Assembly (NCBI RefSeq): GCF_000230975.2
Contig: NC_021172.1
Location: forward strand, 1,054,001 to 1,118,000
Length of the DNA: 64,000 nt
Source: Hyphomicrobium denitrificans 1NES1
GTDB taxonomy: Bacteria > Pseudomonadota > Alphaproteobacteria > Rhizobiales > Hyphomicrobiaceae
Reading direction: 5' to 3'
The notes beneath the pieces are model-generated. The model did no database searches, was not told where the DNA came from, and was given only the letters and a program-made list of their open reading frames with translations. Position 1 is the first letter of the stretch; each line of letters begins with the position of its first letter. This document shows positions 48,674 through 55,938 of the stretch, one piece after another. The position numbers and the translations under genes are program-made.

Positions 48674-49752
48674 GGCGTCTTAAATCCGGTGTCGGTATCG
48701 CGCAGTTGTGCAACGGATTCGGCGGGTTCGCTGAACATGACGAAACTGCCGAGTACCGTGAGGATCAGCCCGATTATGAAGTACCACTGCGGAAGCTGCA
48801 GCGTGAACATGGCGATAAAGATGAGCGCGAAGATTGCGTACAGGTTACCGATGGCCTCGCCGCGGGCGACCCCAATGAGGCTGAAGCTTTTGTAGAAAGC
48901 CGTATAGCAATAAGCATGGCAGGCGGACGCAAGAATGATCCAAAGCATGGCCCTGCCGTGCGTGACCGTATCGACGATGAGGCTGCTGATCGGGAATTCG
49001 GTGAAAATCGCCAGAAACGGTAGAATTAAAAGTCCCCAGAACAGGACTTCGAAACTGAAGCGACATTGAATGCCGGCGTCGGGGTCCGATACGTCGATCG
49101 CTCTGGCAGCGACGGCGCCTTCCAATCCCCAGCCGACCGCCGACATGATGCCGCCGACATAGCCGAGCCAGGCATGATTGCTTGAAATGTCGAGTTCACC
49201 GAACAGACCGGGGCCGTAAATCGCCATTCCGCCCAAGATGATGATCGCCATCCCGAGGGCGGCGCGTCCGGTAATCTTTTCCTTGTACCATAAGCGCGCG
49301 ACCACGGCGCCGACGACCGGATAGAAGAGCGACGTCACGGCCGCAAAAACGGGGCCGACAAAGCCCATTGCCATATACGAGCCAAATATCGCGAGCGGGC
49401 CTCCACACAGCGATGCGAGTGCATACCATTTGGATATACGGCGAAAACGGACCATCGTGCGGCCGTAATCAGCGATCTTGCCGAGTACTCCATTCCACAG
49501 CAACAAAAAGACAAAAACCATGATCGCGTGCACCCACGTCATCACCGCCGTCGCAGCAAGGCGTAGGCCCATCTGGTCGGTTGGAATATCGACGTAGGGT
49601 TTCTCGTACCATAGCGCCGTTCCGGGAACGTACCATGCGCCCCAAAGGACCGCCGTCCACAACGCCCAGACGAACCCCCATCGCTGCAAGCGCGAATAGT
49701 GCGCCTTGAGCGCGGCCGTCCGCAGCGAGTCTACGGCCGCTATTGTGGTCAT
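48670..49752 (-). CDS. drug/metabolite transporter (DMT) superfamily permease
   Basis: A 360-residue protein with ten membrane helices in two five-helix halves. Each EamA-like half has conserved Gly and Pro (Phe-Gly-Ser-Tyr-Met-Ala-Met-Gly-Phe-Val-Gly-Pro, and Ala-Arg-Gly-Glu-Ala-Ile-Gly-Asn-Leu-Tyr-Ala). The cytoplasmic N-terminus is charged. The substrate cannot be told from the sequence. It is first of three ATGA-coupled genes and diverges from a LuxR-type regulator 446 bases away, with a perfect 14-base palindrome between them. Confidence 0.85.
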   Translation of the reverse strand: MTTIAAVDSLRTAALKAHYSRLQRWGFVWALWTAVLWGAWYVPGTALWYEKPYVDIPTDQMGLRLAATAVMTWVHAIMVFVFLLLWNGVLGKIADYGRTMVRFRRISKWYALASLCGGPLAIFGSYMAMGFVGPVFAAVTSLFYPVVGAVVARLWYKEKITGRAALGMAIIILGGMAIYGPGLFGELDISSNHAWLGYVGGIMSAVGWGLEGAVAARAIDVSDPDAGIQCRFSFEVLFWGLLILPFLAIFTEFPISSLIVDTVTHGRAMLWIILASACHAYCYTAFYKSFSLIGVARGEAIGNLYAIFALIFIAMFTLQLPQWYFIIGLILTVLGSFVMFSEPAESVAQLRDTDTGFKTP

Positions 49753-49891
49753 AAGAACGTCTCTCCATTCTGAGCCCCCGTTCGGCGATCACGACCGCGG
49801 ATTGCAGTTGCGAAAGCGCGAACATCGGCGACGCCGTCTCTTACTCACTGTCTCCTATGGATTAGGTTTCAACTGAAATAGATCAGCAATG

Positions 49892-49905
49892 GTGCCGATT
49901 GGCAC
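49892..49905. promoter_or_regulatory. perfect palindrome GTGCC-N4-GGCAC, possible operator
   Basis: GTGCCGATTGGCAC lies 140 bases upstream of the DMT start in the 446-base divergent gap to the LuxR-type regulator. LuxR-type proteins bind short inverted repeats, so it may be its operator. There is no second copy in the region that I can see, and chance cannot be ruled out. The rest of the gap has no gene. Confidence 0.4.
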
Positions 49906-50198
49906 TATGCGCATGGATATGCAGCCGTCGACGGCAGTCAAGTAATTGATGCCAAACAAGCTTCCAGGACGTGTTCCGAAAGTAAAACACGCTCCCCACC
50001 GCCCATGCGATGGCCTGTGGCGAAGACGCTGGCAATCCTGTCGGTTCTATCGCTTGAGATCCGCAGCGCACATCCTCGGGCAATTGACGTTGCTGGCCAA
50101 CCTGCGCTTAGCTGGATTGGCAAAATCCTATTGCTTGATGATGGTACGTTCGTCGCGCGGTTGTCCGCTGCTTGGAGAAGGATGGTCGGCTTCACGCG

Positions 50199-51248
50199 AT
50201 GAGTGGCAATGCCAAGAACATCCCGGTTACACGCCTGACTGACGAGCAATGGTTCCATCGGACCGGCCGTGTCGCAATGTCAATCGGCCGGGATACGTTC
50301 CACAGGGAGTTACTCGATCTCTTCGGCTCGGCGATAAAGCACGACTCCAGCTGGATCATGCGGTACTCGCGCTTTGCGCCGCCCGACATTCTCTACACGC
50401 ACAACGTTCCGGACGAAATCGTTCAGCTTTATACCCGTGAATGCTCCACAATCGATCCTTACTCGAACCACTGGAAGACTCGTGGAACTCCCGGTGTCTT
50501 GACGCTTTCGCGTCTAAAATCCGAAAACGTAGAGTTCATCATATATTCGAAAATCTTCGGGGGAGCCGCCAACATCTCCGACGAAATGGCGATGTTCTTC
50601 ACCACGGTTGGGCATTGTTGCCTCGCACTCTTCCTGGTGCGAGAGAAGGGAACTTTTTCTCCCTCCGACGTCAAACGGGCGGAACTCATTTTTCCCGCTC
50701 TGGACGGCTACCATCATGCTCACCTCAGTTGGCTGTTCAATGGGCTCCGATACACGAACCGCACTGAAATGGGAGGTTTCATCAAGCGTCCCACTCTCAT
50801 TCAAGATCGGTTCCACGAACAAGTCTATGCCAGCGATTCCTGGATCCAGGCGGCGGCCGCAGACCCAGCGATTGACGAGATCGTCTGCGCATCGGCAAAT
50901 AGTGCCACCCAGAAATACGACCTAAAGGACTTCATTCTCCGCTCTGAGGCGCTGGACCGCCACTTTCCTTTGGCGCCGGGCGGACGCATCTTCGCCTTGG
51001 AGCCCCGACCTTCGGCAAAAAGCGAACCTGTCTACATTGATCAAGTTGCGGCCACGCTCAATGACTTCACGCGAAGAGAGCGAGAAATCCTCGCGCTGAT
51101 CATGATGGGCCAAAGTACCGGGCAAATTGCGCAGAAGCTTCAGATTAGCAAAGGTACGATAAAGAACTGCCGCCTGCGTATTTACCGAAAAGCCGGTGTG
51201 ACGTCGGAGCGGGCGCTTGTGAATAAATTCACGGCGATTTTCAGGTGA
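50199..51248 (+). CDS. LuxR-family transcriptional regulator
   Basis: About 349 residues from ATG 50199; TTG 50172 and ATG 50277 are alternative starts and no start has a clear ribosome site. The N-terminal 200 residues form a sensor-like domain (Ser-Ser-Trp-Ile-Met-Arg-Tyr, Asp-Ile-Leu-Tyr-Thr-His-Asn-Val-Pro, Ser-Thr-Ile-Asp-Pro-Tyr) not identical to the autoinducer domain. The LuxR HTH is at the C-terminus: Leu-Asn-Asp-Phe-Thr-Arg-Arg-Glu-Arg-Glu-Ile-Leu-Ala-Leu, Gly-Gln-Ser-Thr-Gly-Gln-Ile-Ala, Lys-Gly-Thr-Ile-Lys-Asn. It probably controls the divergent DMT operon. Confidence 0.8.
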   Translation: MSGNAKNIPVTRLTDEQWFHRTGRVAMSIGRDTFHRELLDLFGSAIKHDSSWIMRYSRFAPPDILYTHNVPDEIVQLYTRECSTIDPYSNHWKTRGTPGVLTLSRLKSENVEFIIYSKIFGGAANISDEMAMFFTTVGHCCLALFLVREKGTFSPSDVKRAELIFPALDGYHHAHLSWLFNGLRYTNRTEMGGFIKRPTLIQDRFHEQVYASDSWIQAAAADPAIDEIVCASANSATQKYDLKDFILRSEALDRHFPLAPGGRIFALEPRPSAKSEPVYIDQVAATLNDFTRREREILALIMMGQSTGQIAQKLQISKGTIKNCRLRIYRKAGVTSERALVNKFTAIFR

Positions 51249-51346
51249 CGCCTCTCCAGCCCAACCCGTAAGCCATGCCCCGAAGCGGTGTTCTTCGCTG
51301 AGAAGCACGAGCCATCTCTCAGGGTCGCGGCAGTCCGTTACGGTGT

Positions 51347-52111
51347 TCAGCGCGCACTGCCCTGCAGCGATGGCCGAAGCAAGGGCGTAGATGACGCCTC
51401 TTCGGCCAAACGATAATCGCCGATCATGTTGGGCACGCTACGATCAGTCTTCGTTCGTTGCTCAGGCGGCTGTCTGAGCAACTCCAGATAAGAGATAGCA
51501 CCTACATCGACCAACCCGACCATCGCAGGGATGTAGGGTAAATCGAGAAGTTTGGCGATCGTTATACGATGCAGCCCGGACCCGCGCATGATACCCAATC
51601 GTCCGGAACCATCGATGCAGATTTGAACTCCCCCGAACTCACGGAAATTCCAGCGCTTCAATTGTTTTTGGGTCTTGAACGCCCGATCTTGCCCAATCCT
51701 GCTATAGATTTCGTCAAGCGTCCGATAGCGTCGTACTATCGCCGATTCGGTATTGCGGCGAATACCAGCCCGCAAAAGCTTTACGCGTGTCATGCGGTGG
51801 ATGAAGTCCGGTGTTTTCTCCCATGGCAAACCATCGCGCCAATGCATCAAGCTGGACTTCACCTGTATCAGGTCTTCGAGGGGAGAAAGATGCAAACCCC
51901 GGCGCTCGAAATCCACAATGCGGCCGCTTGTGCGACGAATGTTGAGACCCTCTGGCAAATCTCCGAGATAGTGATTGATTTTTTTCGGCTCAACCCAAAT
52001 GAGTTCAGCTGTTTTGGGCGCTGTGGGGCCGAATACAACTTGGTTTTCCCTGTCTCGATGCACGGACCGTAGGGCGAGGACGAGCTGTTTGATGTCGTGA
52101 ATTGCCATCAT
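51347..52111 (-). CDS. ParB/Srx-fold-like protein coupled to a kinase-like gene
   Basis: A 254-residue protein. The core at about 160-200 (Gly-Val-Gln-Ile-Cys-Ile-Asp-Gly-Ser-Gly-Arg-Leu, then Arg-Gly-Ser-Gly-Leu-His-Arg-Ile-Thr-Ile-Ala-Lys-Leu) matches the ParB/Srx nucleotide-binding pattern with Gly-x-His-Arg. In related folds this binds ATP or CTP (SerK, SbnI, ParB). No HTH for DNA is visible. The start ATG at 52109-52111 overlaps the TGA of the kinase-like gene, so the two are translated together. A role in modifying a small metabolite or a surface polymer is a guess. Confidence 0.65.
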   Translation of the reverse strand: MMAIHDIKQLVLALRSVHRDRENQVVFGPTAPKTAELIWVEPKKINHYLGDLPEGLNIRRTSGRIVDFERRGLHLSPLEDLIQVKSSLMHWRDGLPWEKTPDFIHRMTRVKLLRAGIRRNTESAIVRRYRTLDEIYSRIGQDRAFKTQKQLKRWNFREFGGVQICIDGSGRLGIMRGSGLHRITIAKLLDLPYIPAMVGLVDVGAISYLELLRQPPEQRTKTDRSVPNMIGDYRLAEEASSTPLLRPSLQGSAR

Positions 52112-52926
52112 TTTCTCGATAAATGCAGTATGATATTTCGAGCCGAAGCAGCGGATTTTTCGATGCCGCCGCCGTTATGGAACAAGACGTACATCGTCGG
52201 TGTACGGAGAGATAAACAGTCGAACAGCATTCGATCGTATTTCGCGTGTCCCGTTTTGGTCATCTCTCGCTTGCGTTGAGAGAGACGCTCTTGGGGAACC
52301 AGGAGATGGACGATGGGAATTCTTTGCCCAAAGATTCGGGCGAGACCCGATGCCCAGTGGAGCCTTGGGTTGTCGGATTTTCGGTTGACGATCAGAAAAT
52401 CGGTGAGTGCGCGATCGACGAGCGTTAGCCTGCTTCCGGAGAAGATGTTCAAAAGAGGAAGTGCCGCTGCGGCGCGCAGGTAGTTGAAGGGCGCGAGCGT
52501 GTCGTCAAACTTCTCTCGCCCCTGGAAAAGGAGCGGACGGATCAAGGTGACGGCAATCTTGTAAAGAATGGAATTCCGATAAAGGCGCTTGCCGACGTAG
52601 CTTTTAAACCTTTCGGGCTCGGATTCACGGAGCCGTTTGATGATGCTCGTTTTGCCGGAGCCATCGCAGCCCATGATCGAGATGCATCGCGTTTTTCTCG
52701 GCGCGTCGAGCCATGCAGCGCATACCTCGGCCATGACCTTGTGGCGCAATCGCTCCAGAGGCCTCGGGGCGGGCCAAAGTTTGTTATCCGCAAGCACACG
52801 CCGACTTACAGCCAACGTGTGTTCGTTGATTTTTCCCGCTGTTCTGATCTCTGCGAGAGTTGCGGAAAGCGCGGGAAATTCTGCCGATGCGCACGCACTT
52901 TCATACGACGCCAGTCTCCGCCGCAC
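52108..52926 (-). CDS. P-loop kinase-like protein (thymidylate-kinase-like), N-terminus uncertain
   Basis: From GTG 52926 the protein has 272 residues. Walker A is Gly-Cys-Asp-Gly-Ser-Gly-Lys92-Thr-Ser, followed by Leu-Val-Asp-Arg-Ala-Leu-Thr-Asp-Phe and Val-His-Leu-Leu-Val-Pro-Gln-Glu-Arg, the layout of thymidylate-kinase-like NTPases. The same frame is open and family-like above 52926 up to an in-frame TGA at 53074-53076, about 49 more codons (including Glu-Asp-Leu-Arg-Ala-Leu and Leu-Val-Ser-Lys-Lys-Lys-Lys) without ATG, GTG or TTG. An ATG at 53071-53073 reads into this frame only after a one-base shift near 53045-53060. Either CTG starts it or the gene is frameshifted. Confidence 0.6.
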   Translation of the reverse strand: MRRRLASYESACASAEFPALSATLAEIRTAGKINEHTLAVSRRVLADNKLWPAPRPLERLRHKVMAEVCAAWLDAPRKTRCISIMGCDGSGKTSIIKRLRESEPERFKSYVGKRLYRNSILYKIAVTLIRPLLFQGREKFDDTLAPFNYLRAAAALPLLNIFSGSRLTLVDRALTDFLIVNRKSDNPRLHWASGLARIFGQRIPIVHLLVPQERLSQRKREMTKTGHAKYDRMLFDCLSLRTPTMYVLFHNGGGIEKSAASARNIILHLSRK

Positions 52927-53174
52927 GTAATCGCTATCGAGCTTCTTTTTCTTGCTGACGAGGTGCTCGATGTAGATCGCTGCCTCAACGGCCGGGGGTA
53001 ATCTTGCAATTCCTCGCGATGTAACGATCAGAGCTCTGAGATCTTCAAAGCTCAGGTAGTACGGAGGTCGGCATCAGCGAACTATCTCTGCGACCGCTCC
53101 AATGAAATGTCTTGTTCCGGCGCCATCGATTCTTAGTGCGGTTCGGGAATAAATTTGAATGAGTGTGTTTCGCG

Positions 53175-53224
53175 TTCCGAAGGAGCGGCGACGTGCCGCT
53201 TCGGAAGCTTGACCTTCTCAGGAT
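53175..53224. repeat. palindromic repeat at the end of the SulP gene
   Basis: TTCCGA and AGCGGC (53175-53189, with AGG between) pair with GCCGCT and TCGGAA (53195-53206). Next to it CTTCTCAGGATGAGG (minus strand CCTCATCCTGAGAAG) covers the SulP stop codon. Strings of this kind (CCTCATCCTGAG) occur as dispersed repeats in Bradyrhizobium relatives, so the SulP tail (Ser-Ser-Ser) may come from a repeat insertion. I found no second copy in the window by eye. Confidence 0.45.
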
Positions 53225-55017
53225 GAGGAAGGGCGTCTGTCTTGCCAATCGACCCAATCAACTGGATGCGACGTGAGATAAGCCTTGACGGCCGAACCAA
53301 TTGTTGGAAAGAAGGATTGCTCCCCGAACTGCGTAAATAATCCAAAACGCTTCAACTTGTCTTTGACCGGATCTTTCAATTCGGCAAACGAAAGTTTGAT
53401 ACCGGCTTCCCTTAGAGTTTTTTCGAGTTCAGAGAGAACATCGGCTGCCGTGACGTCCACGCTCGTCACTGGCTCAGCAGCTACGACAACCCAATGCACG
53501 GGTGTTGGCGAATTCTCGACAGCCTCAATGACGCATGCCTGAAACAGCTCCGCATTGGCGAAAAACAAAGGCGCATCCCAACGGAAGAGAACCAGTCCTG
53601 GAATGAGACGAGCCTGCGGGTAGCGGCTGATATCGTGATAGCCGCTTACCCCGTCAGCTCGGCCAAGGATAGCGGAGTGGGGTCGCCATCCATCCCAAAG
53701 AAATTCTATGACGGCGATGATCACTGCGAATGCGATCCCGGGTATTGCCCCGAATACGGCGACGCCCGCGAAGCACAGCATCGAAAGCCAAAATTCCCAT
53801 CTCTGTATTTTATAGATGCGGATCAGGTCTTGGATCTCGATCAGGCCGATAGCCGAGGCGATGACAACGGCGGCGAGAGCGCTCGTAGGTAGATTTTGTA
53901 GGAGATTGGGAGCAGCGATAATGAGAAGTGCAACCGCTACTGCACCAAAAACGCCGGTCAATTGAGTTTTAGCGCCGGCCGCTTCGGCGACGGGGGTGCG
54001 CGACGAACTGCTGCTAATTGGGAAGCCCTGAAAAAAGCCGGCTGCAAGATTGGCTGCACCAAGGCCAACCAGCTCCTGATTGGGGTCGACGTACGTTCGC
54101 GTGCGCGCCGCGTAGGCACGAGAAAGCACGCTCGTATCGGCAAAGGAGATGAGGGCGACAGCCAGGCCGCCTGACAGAACCGCCGTGAAATCCGCGACAT
54201 TGATCCAGGGAATTGCGAAGGAAGGTAAGCCTTGCGGCAGCGGTCCTAAAACCGGCACGCCCGCACTCTTGCTAAGCTCAAAAATTCCAACGATTGCTGC
54301 CGCCCCCGCGACAGCAACTAACAGCCCCGGCACAACCTTGCTTTGCTTGAGAGCGAAGATTGTGGCTAGCGCACCTGCACCTATCAAGAATGCAGTCCAA
54401 TTCACGCGCCCGCCAATTACACCATTGGCGATCGACCACAGATTAAGGAGCGGTCCATGACTTTCGACGGAAAAGCCGAGCAATTTTGGTACTTGGCTCA
54501 GCAGGACCGTTAAGGCGATCCCGTTCATATAGCCGTAGCGTATGGGCTTGGAGAGGAGCTCCGTTATAAAGCCTAATTTGATCAATCCTGCTCCGACACA
54601 GACGGCGCCAGAGACGATTGCCATGGCGCTGGCAAGTGCGATCGCGCGAAGCGGATCACCCCCCGATAAGGGAAGAACGACAGCAAGGATGACCGCGGCG
54701 AGTGATGAATCCGGTCCCAGAACGAGAATTCGGCTCGGGCCAACAAGAGCGTACGCCAACAGCGGGATAATCGTTGCGTAGAGTCCATATATGCCTGGCA
54801 CGCCCGATGCGACCGCGTAGGCAATTCCGACGGGGACGAGCATCGTCGCAAGAACAAGCCCAGCAACGATGTCGTGCTTGAGCCAATCCGGCCGATACCA
54901 ACGCAACATCTGCAGACCCGGTAGCCAGCGGGCGAAGCCGGAGCGATCATCTGCTGATTGCGGGCGTAAGAGTTGGCTTTGCTTTGATGCAGACGAGGCA
55001 GCGGGGTCAGTGGCCAT
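53218..55017 (-). CDS. SulP-family anion transporter with STAS domain
   Basis: A 599-residue transporter of the sulfate permease/SLC26 family. ATG 55017 is used; the frame is open to 55107. Membrane helices start near residue 45 (Tyr-Arg-Pro-Asp-Trp-Leu-Lys-His-Asp-Ile-Val-Ala-Gly-Leu). Val-Gly-Pro-Ser-Arg-Ile-Leu-Val-Leu-Gly-Pro-Asp-Ser and Gly-Phe-Phe-Gln-Gly-Phe-Pro-Ile-Ser-Ser-Ser-Ser-Ser-Arg are family motifs. The STAS domain is at about 470-585. Substrate may be sulfate, bicarbonate or another anion. It follows kdpE by 229 bases on the same strand but probably has its own promoter. Confidence 0.9.
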   Translation of the reverse strand: MATDPAASSASKQSQLLRPQSADDRSGFARWLPGLQMLRWYRPDWLKHDIVAGLVLATMLVPVGIAYAVASGVPGIYGLYATIIPLLAYALVGPSRILVLGPDSSLAAVILAVVLPLSGGDPLRAIALASAMAIVSGAVCVGAGLIKLGFITELLSKPIRYGYMNGIALTVLLSQVPKLLGFSVESHGPLLNLWSIANGVIGGRVNWTAFLIGAGALATIFALKQSKVVPGLLVAVAGAAAIVGIFELSKSAGVPVLGPLPQGLPSFAIPWINVADFTAVLSGGLAVALISFADTSVLSRAYAARTRTYVDPNQELVGLGAANLAAGFFQGFPISSSSSRTPVAEAAGAKTQLTGVFGAVAVALLIIAAPNLLQNLPTSALAAVVIASAIGLIEIQDLIRIYKIQRWEFWLSMLCFAGVAVFGAIPGIAFAVIIAVIEFLWDGWRPHSAILGRADGVSGYHDISRYPQARLIPGLVLFRWDAPLFFANAELFQACVIEAVENSPTPVHWVVVAAEPVTSVDVTAADVLSELEKTLREAGIKLSFAELKDPVKDKLKRFGLFTQFGEQSFFPTIGSAVKAYLTSHPVDWVDWQDRRPSSS

Positions 55018-55245
55018 GCAGCTATACCATCGGCAGACCCTGATCTCCGAGCATCTATCGATCCGAGGGTTGTCTTCCACAATGACCCGACGCGCGTTCA
55101 ACAGCAATAGATTTGAATAATGAGATTAGCGTCCGTCGAAACAGGCGATCGGCATCTGTCGGCCTGTCGGAATCCCGATCGTCGAAATGGCTGCAGGCGA
55201 CAACGAACTTCGTTCACCAGGGCTGAATCCGGCTGCTGCTCGAAA

Positions 55246-55938
55246 TCAACTGGCTTCAACGTGCAAACGATAGCCAATTCCGGGCTCTGTCAGAATGAAC
55301 TCTGGGGCATCGGGCGAGGCTTTCAATTTTTGACGCAATTGACCGATGAAGACGCGCAGATACTGAAGATCCTCGGTATGCGCGGAACCCCAGACAGCCG
55401 CGAGAATCTGGCGGTGGGTCAGCAGACGTCCGGCGTTGCGAACCAGGATGGCGAGCAGATCAAATTCCTTTGGGGTGAGCTTTACCGGCGCACCGTTGAG
55501 TGTCACCGTATGCGCCAGAACATCCACCTCGAGAGCACCGGATTTCAGCTGTGTCTGCTCTGAAGCTTGCTGTGCGGCATGGCGGAGAGCCGTTCTCAGG
55601 CGCGCGGTGAGCTCGCCGATTCCGAATGGCTTGTTGACATAGTCGTCGGCACCGAGATCCAAAGCGGCAATCTTCTCAGTCTCGCGGTCGCGCGCCGAAA
55701 GCACCAGTATCGGTGTCTTGGACCAGCCCCTGAGATCGCTGATTACGTCCTTGCCATCCATATCGGGAAGCCCGAGATCGAGCAGGATAATGTCCGGAGA
55801 TTGTGTGGCGGCGGCCTTCAATGCGTCTTTGCCGGTTGTCGCTACGATGACGTCATATCCCGCGGCCGTCAGGCTCGGTTTCAAAAACCGCAGGATTTGC
55901 GGTTCGTCATCGACGACAAGAATGCGCGCGCCAGTCAT
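55246..55938 (-). CDS. kdpE: response regulator KdpE
   Basis: A 230-residue OmpR-type regulator. The receiver has acidic Asp10/Asp11, the phosphorylation site Asp54 in Ile-Leu-Leu-Asp-Leu-Gly-Leu-Pro and Lys near 104. The winged helix at about 135-225 (Leu-Thr-Pro-Lys-Glu-Phe-Asp-Leu-Leu) binds DNA. Start ATG overlaps the kdpD stop (55935-55938). It should activate the kdp promoter under potassium limitation or osmotic stress. Confidence 0.95.
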   Translation of the reverse strand: MTGARILVVDDEPQILRFLKPSLTAAGYDVIVATTGKDALKAAATQSPDIILLDLGLPDMDGKDVISDLRGWSKTPILVLSARDRETEKIAALDLGADDYVNKPFGIGELTARLRTALRHAAQQASEQTQLKSGALEVDVLAHTVTLNGAPVKLTPKEFDLLAILVRNAGRLLTHRQILAAVWGSAHTEDLQYLRVFIGQLRQKLKASPDAPEFILTEPGIGYRLHVEAS

